DNA from: Sphingopyxis sp. YR583
GTDB lineage: Bacteria > Pseudomonadota > Alphaproteobacteria > Sphingomonadales > Sphingomonadaceae
Direction: 5' to 3'
DNA: 64,000 nucleotides
Assembly: GCF_900108295.1 (NCBI RefSeq)
Contig: NZ_FNWK01000002.1
Coordinates: 496,001 to 560,000 of the forward strand
A program made the position numbers and the translations under genes. Shown in pieces: positions 1-7,896 of this stretch (the first letter of the stretch is position 1; each line of letters starts with the position of its first letter). The notes beneath the pieces are model-generated. The model had not been told where the DNA came from, did no database searches, and worked only from the letters and a program-made list of their open reading frames with translations.

Positions 1-149
1 GCTGCAGCCGCCAGCGTCAGAAGCCGCGGCGCCGGCATCAGCGCCGCCATGCGCGCCCGCGAGCGTGTCAGCAACCACAGGGTGACGCCGGCAAAGCCGG
101 TTAGCGCAAGCGCCGACAGGATCTGGGACAGGCTCGCCAGCGCGCCCAC
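1..149 (-). CDS. prsK: PrsK-like sensor kinase, N-terminus only (partial)
   Basis: Only about 49 codons are present; the gene runs off the left edge. Translation from GTG at 149 begins MGALASLSQILSALALTGFA and continues as a hydrophobic helix ending in LWLLTRSR, so it is the first membrane segment of an integral membrane protein. The start lies 2 bases after the stop of the sugar transferase, with GGAGG about 14 bases upstream inside that gene, so the two are probably translationally coupled. In XrtA/PEP-CTERM exopolysaccharide loci the EpsB_2-type transferase is often followed by the kinase PrsK and regulator PrsR. The PrsK name rests on this context and the hydrophobic N-terminus; no kinase motif is visible in the window. 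Confidence 0.5.
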   Translation of the reverse strand, partial: MGALASLSQILSALALTGFAGVTLWLLTRSRARMAALMPAPRLLTLAAA

Positions 150-151
150 CG

Positions 152-1540
152 CTACCGCGCTCCCTCCGGCCACAGCACGACGCGCACGGTCTGGAGAAGG
201 ATCAGCAGATCGAGGAAGGGCGAGTAGTTCTTGGCGTAATAGAGATCATACTCGAGCTTGACCCGCGCATCCTCGACCGAGGCGCCATAGGGGTAGTTGA
301 TCTGCGCCCACCCCGTCAGCCCGGGCTTCACCATGTGGCGCTCGGCGTAATAGGGCAGCTTCTTCTCGAGTTCCTCCACGAAGCTCGGCCGTTCGGGGCG
401 CGGGCCGACGAAGCTCATGTCGCCCTTCAGCACGCACCAGGTCTGCGGCAGTTCGTCGATCCGCAGCTTGCGGATGATCCGGCCGACGCGCGTCACGCGC
501 GGGTCGTTCTCGCTCGCCCACACCGCCTTGCCCGACGCTTCGGCATCGGTGCGCATCGAACGGATCTTGAAGATATCATAGGGTTCGCCGAACAGCCCGA
601 CCCGCGGCTGGCGGTAGAAAACCGGCCCGCGGCTGTCGAGAATCACGGCGATCCCTGCAACGATGACCAGCGGCAAGCCGACCACGAGGACCAGCAGGCT
701 GGCGACAATATCGAACAGCCGCTTGCCGACCTTCGAAATGCGCTGCCCCGCCGAAAAACCGTCGGAAAAGATCAGTCCGCTGGGGTTTGTGGTCGCGAGG
801 TCGACGCGCCCGGTCTCGCGCTCGATAAAGCTCGCGATATCGTTGACGTGCACACCCGTCGTCTTGACGCGCAGCAGGTCGTTGAGCGGCAATGCGTTGC
901 GCCGTTCTTCGAGCGCCAGAACGACCTCGCCGGCGCGAAGCGCAACGACATGATCGGACAGATTGGGAATATCGTCGCGCGGGACGGCCCCCGTCACGGT
1001 CTTTTCCGCCGCGCTCATCGCAACGAAGCCCACCATCTCGAGCCCGCTTCCCGGCGCATCGGCCAAGGCGGCCAGCCGCGCGGCACGCGGCCCAGCACCA
1101 AGCACCAGGATGCGGCGGCGGAAGGCCTCCGTACCCGACGATTGGGTCAGGGCGAGCCGGATGACGAAGAGCACCGCGATGGCAAAGATCATCGCGTACA
1201 GGCTGTTCGCGCGCCACAGCGTCGCGGTCGGCAGCAGGAAACCGAGCACCGAAAGGAAGATCACGCCGAGCGAGATTGCGGCGAGCAGGCGCGCGGTGGC
1301 GAAACGCATCGAGCGCAGCCCTTCGTTCCCATACATCCCGGTCGCCATCATCGCGAGCGAATTGGCGACACCGAAGGTCAGGAGCGGAAGCCAGCGGCTC
1401 GCGAGCGGCCCGGCGTCGAACCCGGCCTGATGGGCATAAAGATGCCATGCGCCCTCTGCCGATCCGAGCAGCGCAAAAAACTCGATCAGCGCCAGCCAGA
1501 CGACCGCGTGCGGAACATAATGTTTAAACAGCCGAAACAT
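152..1540 (-). CDS. EpsB_2-type sugar transferase of XrtA/PEP-CTERM locus (undecaprenyl-phosphate glycosyl-1-phosphate transferase)
   Basis: 462 aa membrane enzyme expected to move a sugar-1-phosphate onto undecaprenyl phosphate, the priming step of exopolysaccharide synthesis. Four N-terminal membrane helices (about 10-30, 50-70, 85-105, 112-130) are followed by a CoA-binding-like Rossmann segment (RRILVLGAGPRAARLAALA, about 142-160). A fifth helix (276-302) leads into the bacterial sugar transferase domain with FYRQPRVGLFGEPYDIFKIR (309-326), KLRIDELPQ (358-366), the GDMSFVGPRPERP motif (373-385) and KPGLTGWAQINY (405-416). Length and order match the PEP-CTERM-associated subfamily TIGR03013. 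It diverges from the GDP-mannose pyrophosphorylase gene, consistent with one polysaccharide locus. Confidence 0.92.
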   Translation of the reverse strand: MFRLFKHYVPHAVVWLALIEFFALLGSAEGAWHLYAHQAGFDAGPLASRWLPLLTFGVANSLAMMATGMYGNEGLRSMRFATARLLAAISLGVIFLSVLGFLLPTATLWRANSLYAMIFAIAVLFVIRLALTQSSGTEAFRRRILVLGAGPRAARLAALADAPGSGLEMVGFVAMSAAEKTVTGAVPRDDIPNLSDHVVALRAGEVVLALEERRNALPLNDLLRVKTTGVHVNDIASFIERETGRVDLATTNPSGLIFSDGFSAGQRISKVGKRLFDIVASLLVLVVGLPLVIVAGIAVILDSRGPVFYRQPRVGLFGEPYDIFKIRSMRTDAEASGKAVWASENDPRVTRVGRIIRKLRIDELPQTWCVLKGDMSFVGPRPERPSFVEELEKKLPYYAERHMVKPGLTGWAQINYPYGASVEDARVKLEYDLYYAKNYSPFLDLLILLQTVRVVLWPEGAR

Positions 1541-1668
1541 CGAAACTCGCCAGACCCTTTCGCTCGCGCGACCCTATAGCGGAGGCGTCAACTGTCGGTT
1601 AATTTTACACTCGCTATATCGCGAATGACAAGGTGACCCGCCGCATTCAACAGGATAGACCGACGCCC

Positions 1669-2703
1669 ATGACGCTGATGATCCAGCCTGTTATCCTGTG
1701 CGGCGGCGCCGGCACGCGGCTCTGGCCCGAATCGCGCGGCACCCGCGCGAAACAGTTCTTGTTGCTTCACGGCCAGCGCAGCCTGTTCCGTCAGACCGTC
1801 GAGCGCACGCCTGCGGGGCCCGATTTTCTTCCGCCCATCGTGCTGTGCGGCGACGGCCATGTCGCGATGGTCCGCGAACAGATGGACGACCGCGAGGAAA
1901 CGCTGCTCGTCGAACCGATGCCGCGCAACACCGCCGCCGCGATCGCGCTTGCCGTCGCTCAGGCCGATGCCGATACACTGCTCCTCGTCATGCCGAGCGA
2001 TCATGTCATCGCCGATGTCCCGGCCTTTCATGCCGCGATCGCCAAGGGGGTACGCCTCGCGCAGCAGGACTGGCTCGTCACCTTCGGCATCACGCCCGAT
2101 CGCCCCGAAACCGGCTTCGGCTATATCGCTGCGGGCCGTCCGCTTGGCGAAGACGGCTTCGCGGTCGACCGTTTCGTCGAAAAACCGCCGCTCGCCGACG
2201 CCGAAGCGATGCTCGCGGCGGGCGGATACAGCTGGAACGCCGGGATATTCCTGTTTCGCGCCGCGCGGATGCGCGATGCGATGCTGACGCATTGCCGTCC
2301 GATCTTCGAAGCGGCGGACAAGGCCGTTGCGGCGGGGATGCGCGACGGCGACGCGCTCTACGCCGACGCCGTCGAATTCGCGAAAGCGCCGTCGGACTCG
2401 ATCGATTATGCGGTGATGGAAAAGGACGATCGCGTCGCGGTGGTGCCCGCGGCGATGGGCTGGTCCGACCTCGGCTGCTGGCACACGATCCACGCACTCG
2501 CCGACAAGGACGATGCCGACAACGCGGTTACCGGCGACGCTTTTCTGCACGAAAGCCGCGGCAATCTGGTCCGCGCGGGCGACAAGCGCGTCTCGATCCT
2601 CGGCATGGACAATATTGCCGTCATCGTCGACGGCGACGACATATTGGTGATTCCGCTCGAGAGATCGCAAGAGGTGCGCGCTGCCGCCAAGGCCCGCGAA
2701 TAG
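1669..2703 (+). CDS. Mannose-1-phosphate guanylyltransferase (single-domain)
   Basis: 344 aa cytosolic nucleotidyltransferase predicted to make GDP-mannose from mannose-1-phosphate and GTP for surface polysaccharide. It shows the family signature CGGAGTRLWPESRGTRAKQF (11-30), PSDHV (109-113), RPETGFGYI (145-153), FVEKP (169-173) and WNAGIF (189-194). The protein ends soon after the nucleotidyltransferase domain, so the phosphomannose isomerase cupin of the roughly 480-aa bifunctional enzymes is absent. I chose ATG 1669, with AGGA at 1652; ATG 1678 is also possible, and a GTG at 1633 would add residues that are not family-like. It is divergent from the sugar transferase and 6 bases upstream of the AraC-type gene. 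Confidence 0.92.
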   Translation: MTLMIQPVILCGGAGTRLWPESRGTRAKQFLLLHGQRSLFRQTVERTPAGPDFLPPIVLCGDGHVAMVREQMDDREETLLVEPMPRNTAAAIALAVAQADADTLLLVMPSDHVIADVPAFHAAIAKGVRLAQQDWLVTFGITPDRPETGFGYIAAGRPLGEDGFAVDRFVEKPPLADAEAMLAAGGYSWNAGIFLFRAARMRDAMLTHCRPIFEAADKAVAAGMRDGDALYADAVEFAKAPSDSIDYAVMEKDDRVAVVPAAMGWSDLGCWHTIHALADKDDADNAVTGDAFLHESRGNLVRAGDKRVSILGMDNIAVIVDGDDILVIPLERSQEVRAAAKARE

Positions 2704-2709
2704 GCGGTC

Positions 2710-3420
2710 ATGGGCGGATATTCCTGCTTTGCCGAAGCACCGCTGGGCCTGCTCGATCACGGCCCGGGCGAGCTTCGCGACCGCCACTGTCACGATGACG
2801 CCTTCGTCGCAGTCGTGCTCGAAGGCGGCTATCAGGAGGCCGGCGACGAGGGGCGTTGGAACGTTCGTCCGGGCGACGCCCTGGTCCATCACGCGTTCGA
2901 ATCGCACCTCGACCGGTTCGAGGCAAAGGGCGCACGGGTGCTCGTTCTCGCGCTGCCCCCTGAACTCGCGACGACGCGGACCATGCGCGGATACGTCGCG
3001 GACCCCGATCGCCTTGTCCGCCTCGCGGAGCGCGACGCGCGCGCGGCGTCGGCCTATTTCGCCGAGATGTTCGTCACAGCCGGGACCACGGCCCTCGACT
3101 GGCCCGATCTGCTCGCCGACGACCTCCGCCGCCTCGCCCCCTTCGCGCTCGCGCACTGGGCCGAGGAAAAGGGCGTCCGTGCCGAAACGCTCAGCCGCGG
3201 TTTCCGCTCCGCCTATGGCTGCACGCCGAAATCCTATCGCGCCGACGTCCGCGCGCGCGCCGCCCTCACCGCCGCGCGTCATGGGCGCGAGCCCTTCGCC
3301 CACATCGCACATCGCCTCCATTTCGCCGATCAGGCGCATATGACGCATGCGGTCGCGCGGCTGACCGGGGCGACGCCGGGTTGGTGGCGGCGACGTCAAA
3401 TGGATACAAGACAGCGCTGA
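2710..3420 (+). CDS. AraC-family transcriptional regulator
   Basis: 236 aa. The N-terminal half is cupin-like (RDRHCHDDAFVAVVLEGGY, 23-41; VRPGDALVHHAFESH, 52-66), suited to sensing a small ligand. The C-terminal 90 residues carry the two AraC helix-turn-helix units; the second is the best match (IAHRLHFADQAHMTHAVARL at 199-218, followed by GATPGWWRRR). It starts 6 bases after the guanylyltransferase stop, so the two are likely cotranscribed. The ligand is unknown. The pairing with GDP-mannose synthesis suggests, but does not prove, control of carbohydrate or surface polysaccharide genes. Confidence 0.88.
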   Translation: MGGYSCFAEAPLGLLDHGPGELRDRHCHDDAFVAVVLEGGYQEAGDEGRWNVRPGDALVHHAFESHLDRFEAKGARVLVLALPPELATTRTMRGYVADPDRLVRLAERDARAASAYFAEMFVTAGTTALDWPDLLADDLRRLAPFALAHWAEEKGVRAETLSRGFRSAYGCTPKSYRADVRARAALTAARHGREPFAHIAHRLHFADQAHMTHAVARLTGATPGWWRRRQMDTRQR

Positions 3421-3466
3421 CCTCGCGCCGTTATACTCCACCATTACACACTTAACGGAGACCCTC

Positions 3467-5296
3467 ATGCTCGACCGCCGTACCCTGCTTGCCGCGCTGG
3501 CCGCGACATCCGCCATTGCCGGGGCCCGTTCGCCCGCGCGCGCCATGCTGGCCGATACGTCCGGCGGCGAAGGCGCGAAACTCACCGCGATCTACGAACG
3601 CATCTACGACATGCTCGTCGACCAGGACCCCGAATTCGCAACGGCGCTCGGTCTCGACAAGGGCGATAATGCAGCGGCCAAATCGAAGCTCGCCGACCGC
3701 TCGCCGGCGGGGATCAAGCGCGGCCACGACCTCTATCGTACAGGGCTCGCAGAACTGAAAAAGATCGACGTCTCAAAGCTCTCGGGCATGGATCTCGTAA
3801 ACTATGAAACCTTCCGCGGTCCGTGGGAAGATTATGTCAAAGCCTATGATACGTTCAGCTACGGCCTCCATAGCTGGCCCGAACCGCACCCGGTGACGCA
3901 GCTCAGCGGCTCCTATCGTTCGGTCCCCGATTTCCTGATCAACCAGCACAGCATCGCGAACGCCGCCGATGCCGAGGCCTATCTGGCGCGCTGCAATGAT
4001 TTCGCGGCGCAACTCGACAACGAGACGGGGCGCATCAAGGCCGACCATGCCGCAGGCATCATCCCGCCCGATTTCGTGATCGACCGCACGCTCGGGCAGT
4101 TCGACCGCATCTGGGCGCCCGCACCCGCCGCAAACGGGCTGGCGACCAACCTTGCCGCCAAGACGAAGGATATCCCGGGCGACTGGGCCGCGCGCTGCGC
4201 CGCAATCGTCAAGGACCGCATCTATCCCGCGATGCGTCGCCAGGCGGACGAGCTTAAGGCCGTTCGGCCCCGCGCGACGCACGACGCCGGTGTGTGGCGC
4301 CTGCCCAAGGGCGACGAATATTACGCCTATGCGCTTCGTTTCGCGACAACGACCGGGATGTCGGCCGAGGAGGTACACAAGCTCGGGCTCGACCGCGTCG
4401 CCGAACTCAGCGCACGCGCCGATGCGATCTTCAAGGCGCAGGGCATGACCAAGGGAACCGTCGCCGAACGTATGCGCGCGCTCGGCAAGGATCCGCGCTT
4501 CCTTTATCCGAACACCGACGCCGGCAAGGAAAAGCTGATCGCCGAACTCAACTCCCAGATGCAGGCGATCCAGGCGCGGCTACCCGAAGCCTTTGGTCGC
4601 CTGCCCAAGGCGAAAGTCGAAATTCGCCGCGTCCCCGCCGATATCGAGGACGGCGCGACGGGCGGCTATTACCAGATCCCCGCGCTCGACGGCTCGCGTC
4701 CCGGCGCTTACTATATCAACCTGCGCGACACCGCCGAAAACCCGAGCTGGACGTTGCCGACGCTGACCTATCACGAGGCGTCGCCCGGCCATCACCACCA
4801 GATCGCACTCGCACAGGAAGCGACAGGCATTCCGCGCCTTCGCCGCCTGCCCGCCTACTCAGTCTATACCGAGGGTTGGGGCCTGTATGCCGAACAGCTC
4901 GCCGACGAAATGGGTGTCTATGAAAACGACCCGTGGGGCCGGCTCGGCTATCTGCAAAGCTATATGTTCCGTGCCGCGCGCCTCGTCGCCGACACCGGGC
5001 TGCATCACTATAAATGGACGCGCGAGAAAGCGATCCAATATTATAACGATGCGCTCGGCACCCCCGAACCGTCGAATATCACCGAAATCGAACGCTATTG
5101 CGTGTGGCCGGGGCAAGCGACGAGCTATATGGTCGGGCAAACGAGCTGGGTCCGCATCCGCGAAAAGGCAAAGGCGACGCTTGGCGACAAGTTCGATCTT
5201 CGCGGCTTCCACGACACCGCCCTGTCGGCGGGCGCGATGCCCATTTCGGTCCTCGACTCGGTCATCGCGCGCTGGACTGACGCGCAAAAAGCCTGA
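3467..5296 (+). CDS. Exported DUF885 metallopeptidase-like protein (copy 1)
   Basis: 609 aa with a Tat-like signal peptide: MLDRRTLLAALAATSAIAGA contains an RR pair before a hydrophobic core. The DUF885 body carries the family's zinc-site-like motif YHEASPGHHHQ (H436, E437, H442), followed by YTEGWGLYAEQLADEMG, which supplies a plausible glutamate ligand. These proteins are usually treated as exported peptidases, but the substrate here is unknown. A GGAG at about 3456 supports the ATG. The gene is single, ending at a bidirectional hairpin shared with the convergent L,D-transpeptidase. A second paralogue lies at 47793-49610. Confidence 0.92.
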   Translation: MLDRRTLLAALAATSAIAGARSPARAMLADTSGGEGAKLTAIYERIYDMLVDQDPEFATALGLDKGDNAAAKSKLADRSPAGIKRGHDLYRTGLAELKKIDVSKLSGMDLVNYETFRGPWEDYVKAYDTFSYGLHSWPEPHPVTQLSGSYRSVPDFLINQHSIANAADAEAYLARCNDFAAQLDNETGRIKADHAAGIIPPDFVIDRTLGQFDRIWAPAPAANGLATNLAAKTKDIPGDWAARCAAIVKDRIYPAMRRQADELKAVRPRATHDAGVWRLPKGDEYYAYALRFATTTGMSAEEVHKLGLDRVAELSARADAIFKAQGMTKGTVAERMRALGKDPRFLYPNTDAGKEKLIAELNSQMQAIQARLPEAFGRLPKAKVEIRRVPADIEDGATGGYYQIPALDGSRPGAYYINLRDTAENPSWTLPTLTYHEASPGHHHQIALAQEATGIPRLRRLPAYSVYTEGWGLYAEQLADEMGVYENDPWGRLGYLQSYMFRAARLVADTGLHHYKWTREKAIQYYNDALGTPEPSNITEIERYCVWPGQATSYMVGQTSWVRIREKAKATLGDKFDLRGFHDTALSAGAMPISVLDSVIARWTDAQKA

Positions 5297-5305
5297 TCGC
5301 ACGAT

Positions 5306-5339
5306 AGGCCCTTCGCCTGCGCGAACAGGCGAAGGGCCT
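5306..5339. terminator. Bidirectional hairpin between convergent genes
   Basis: A perfect 14-bp inverted repeat (AGGCCCTTCGCCTG at 5306-5319; its complement at 5326-5339) with the 6-base loop CGCGAA. It sits between the DUF885 stop and the L,D-transpeptidase stop, and its right arm overlaps the latter. There is no long U-tract on either strand, so termination may depend on the very stable stem. Confidence 0.7.
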
Positions 5340-6400
5340 TAGTTCTGGAAGATTGCGGGCGTTCCGGGCTTCACCATCTGTGCAAGACGCGCGGCATCCC
5401 AGTTGGTCAGCCTGACGCAGCCATGGCTTTCGGCGCGGCCGATCGTATGCGGCTCGCTCGTTCCGTGAATGCCATAATGTGGCTTGTTGAGGTCGAGCCA
5501 CACGACGCCGACCGGACTGTTCGGCCCGGGTTGCAGCAACACCGCTTCCTTGCTGTTGCTCACATCCCAGAACAGCTTGGGATTGTAATGAAAATCGGGA
5601 TTGCGGCTAACGCCCTGAATCTTCCAAGTGCCGATCGGCAGCGGATCATGACTACTGCCCATCGTCGCGGGGAATTGCGCGATCAGCTTGTCGCCATCAT
5701 CATAAACCTTCAGCACGCCATCCGATTTGTCGACGACGACCTTTGCCGCCGCCACCTGCTGCGGCGCGACACCTAGCCGCTCGAGCGTGCCGTTCCAGCC
5801 GCGCTCGTCCTTTTCCATATTCGCGACATCGACGTCGGGGATATTGGGAACGCGAAACGGACGCCCTGCGCCGACGAGCGTCGACGGACTGTTCAGCGCG
5901 ACGAGCGTCTCGGGCGTCGTATGGAAACGCTCGGCGAGCGCTTCGGTCAGGTTGCGATATCCCAGCGCGGGTAATTTGGCTTGGTCGGCCGCCTCCTTGG
6001 GAAAGGCGGGAACGAACGGCCCTTTCGCAAAGCCGGCGGGTATGACGACCATCCGCGTCGCCGGTATATTGCCTGCTTCTTGCAGCGCCTGCCCGGTCGC
6101 CGCGTCGAGTTTGCCGCTGACGTCCAGACCACGCGCGGTCTGAAAACCGCGAAGCGCCGCGACATAGGATTGTCCTTCCTTCCCGTCGATCACACCGGGC
6201 GAAAAACCGAGACGGTCAAGTTGCACCTGCGCACGAAGGATCGGCGTCTCGGCGAAGGGCGCCGCGTTTTTTGCATCCTCGAAGCGTAGCGAGTCCGGCG
6301 CGGCAGCGGTCGCCGGCGCCTGTTCTGACGTCGCCTTGTCGGGGGCCGCATTACAGCCCGAGACCAGCAACAGACACGGTATAATCAAGATAGGTTTCAA
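5339..6400 (-). CDS. L,D-transpeptidase (YkuD) lipoprotein with peptidoglycan-binding domain
   Basis: 353 aa. The lipobox LVSG-C (12-16) marks a lipoprotein. A peptidoglycan-binding_1 domain follows (LRAQVQLDRLGFSPGVIDG through GKLDAATGQAL), then a spacer and the YkuD catalytic domain. The domain has the signature HGTSEP (H312) and SHGCVRL, with catalytic Cys328 and His326. Such enzymes form 3-3 crosslinks in peptidoglycan or attach proteins to it, working in the periplasm. It is convergent with the DUF885 gene. A perfect 9-bp inverted repeat lies just upstream (6420-6442). The paralogue's exact role (crosslinking or anchoring) cannot be read from the sequence. Confidence 0.93.
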   Translation of the reverse strand: MKPILIIPCLLLVSGCNAAPDKATSEQAPATAAAPDSLRFEDAKNAAPFAETPILRAQVQLDRLGFSPGVIDGKEGQSYVAALRGFQTARGLDVSGKLDAATGQALQEAGNIPATRMVVIPAGFAKGPFVPAFPKEAADQAKLPALGYRNLTEALAERFHTTPETLVALNSPSTLVGAGRPFRVPNIPDVDVANMEKDERGWNGTLERLGVAPQQVAAAKVVVDKSDGVLKVYDDGDKLIAQFPATMGSSHDPLPIGTWKIQGVSRNPDFHYNPKLFWDVSNSKEAVLLQPGPNSPVGVVWLDLNKPHYGIHGTSEPHTIGRAESHGCVRLTNWDAARLAQMVKPGTPAIFQN

Positions 6401-6419
6401 ATGCTTGTCCTCGCAGCTT

Positions 6420-6442
6420 GAACAGGATTAACGATCCTGTTC
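6420..6442. repeat. Perfect 9-bp inverted repeat, hairpin or operator
   Basis: GAACAGGAT (6420-6428), loop TAACG, ATCCTGTTC (6434-6442). It lies between the HD-GYP stop and the L,D-transpeptidase start on the minus strand. No U-tract follows on the minus strand, so it may be a weak terminator of the upstream gene or an operator 20 bases before the lipoprotein gene. Confidence 0.4.
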
Positions 6443-6488
6443 GCGAAAGGATGCGCGACAAGAGGACGCGGAGGGCCGAAGCGCGTGC

Positions 6489-7802
6489 TCAGCCTTCCGC
6501 TTTTTCGGGCGCAACCTTTGCCGCCAGCACCCGATGGCGCAAGACGTCCCAGTCGGGAAAGCGCCAGAAGGTCGGGCTGTCGCGGCCGATGATCCGAGGA
6601 TGCTCCGCCGACGGCGCAATCGCGCGATCGACGGGGTTGATCTCGGCGAGCGCGTCGCAGTCGAAAAACGCCCGGACGATCACCTCTTCGTCGGCCTCGC
6701 CGGCGCTGCCGACGACAATGCCAAGTTCGCCCGTCGACAGCCGGACGAGTGTACCGACCGCATAAATGCCCAGGCTGTCGGCAAAACGATCGAGCAGCGC
6801 GGGATCGAAATGGCCCTTCCATTTCTGCATCTCGGTCAACGCCTCGCACGGCGTCCATGCCGTCTTGTACGGCCGGTTCGACGTCACCGCGTCATAGACG
6901 TCGCAAATCGCGCCCATACGCGCCGCCAGCGACAATTGCTCGCCCTTCAATCCGCCCGGATATCCGGTGCCGTCGATCTTCTCATGGTGCCGCAGGCAAA
7001 GTTCCAGCGCCAGTTCGGGCGCGCCGCGCGAACTCGCGAGCAATCGGTGCCCGGCGGCCGGATGCCCCCGCACCGACTGCATCTCGCCTTTCGACAGGGC
7101 CCCGGGCTTGTTCAATATCTCGTCCGACACGGCAACCTTGCCGACATCGTGGAGCAGGCCCGCCACTCCCAGATCCTCGACCTCCTGCGGATCGAGCTCC
7201 AGGTGCCGCGCGAAATTGATCATCAGCGCGCAGACGGCGACCGAATGGAGATAGGTATATTGATCCTTTTCCTTCAGGCGGACGAGATTGATCAGCGCCT
7301 TCGCATCGCGTTCGATCGACGCGCCGATCGAGCTGGCTAGGCGCACCATGCGCCGAACCTCGACCGCGCGCCCCAATCGCGCGGCGTCGAACATATCGGT
7401 GACGGCGCCGCGCGTCCGGTCGATGACCTGCTTCGCGCGGCGACATTCTCCGGCATAGCCGCGGCGCGGGCGCGGCGCCGCGCGATCCTCGGGATCGGGT
7501 GCCGCAAACGTCGTTCGCGAACGCGGGCGCAAGGCGTTGGCCAGCGGCTTTCGCCACGCCCGCGAGGCGTTTCGCCGCGGCGCGCGCTCGCGCTTATCGT
7601 CTCGCTTACTTTCGGACGGCGCCAGCCCGCGATCGGGATCGATCATCAGCGCCTCGATACCCGAACTGCGAATGCGCTCCAGCTGCTCGGCGGTTTCGAC
7701 CCGGAAATTGGATCGCCAGAACGGGTGATCGAACCACGACCCTTCAAAGGCGTGGACGAACATGCCGATTTCGACGTCCTGCGGATCAATTCTTACAAGC
7801 AT
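6489..7802 (-). CDS. HD-GYP domain protein (probable cyclic-di-GMP phosphodiesterase) with DUF3391
   Basis: 437 aa from ATG 7802; a longer in-frame start at 7883 would add residues unlike the family. The N-terminal DUF3391 domain begins MLVRIDPQDVEIGMFVHAFE. A basic, low-complexity linker (about 60-115) precedes the HD-GYP domain. HD-GYP residues visible are YLHSVAV (H186), LLHDVGK (about 217-222), HH at 272-273 and DGTGYPGG (about 277-284), so the metal-binding and GYP signature is intact. It should hydrolyse cyclic-di-GMP in the cytosol, linking it to motility or biofilm control. No output domain is fused beyond a small C-terminal extension. Confidence 0.92.
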   Translation of the reverse strand: MLVRIDPQDVEIGMFVHAFEGSWFDHPFWRSNFRVETAEQLERIRSSGIEALMIDPDRGLAPSESKRDDKRERAPRRNASRAWRKPLANALRPRSRTTFAAPDPEDRAAPRPRRGYAGECRRAKQVIDRTRGAVTDMFDAARLGRAVEVRRMVRLASSIGASIERDAKALINLVRLKEKDQYTYLHSVAVCALMINFARHLELDPQEVEDLGVAGLLHDVGKVAVSDEILNKPGALSKGEMQSVRGHPAAGHRLLASSRGAPELALELCLRHHEKIDGTGYPGGLKGEQLSLAARMGAICDVYDAVTSNRPYKTAWTPCEALTEMQKWKGHFDPALLDRFADSLGIYAVGTLVRLSTGELGIVVGSAGEADEEVIVRAFFDCDALAEINPVDRAIAPSAEHPRIIGRDSPTFWRFPDWDVLRHRVLAAKVAPEKAEG

Positions 7803-7896
7803 TATGGTCCCGTTGCGGCCGCCTGATAGGCACGCACCTTTCCCAATACGGCACGCTATGTGCCACTTTAAATGCGCCGGCAAGGAATCGTTAACC

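Noticed and set aside
1588..3585. Long minus-strand open frame opposite the guanylyltransferase
   Set aside because: Shadow frame; Arg- and Ala-rich translation without recognisable domains.
6420..6442. LexA box
   Set aside because: GAAC and GTTC are there but inverted with 15 bases between, which is not the direct GTTC-N7-GTTC site of alphaproteobacteria.
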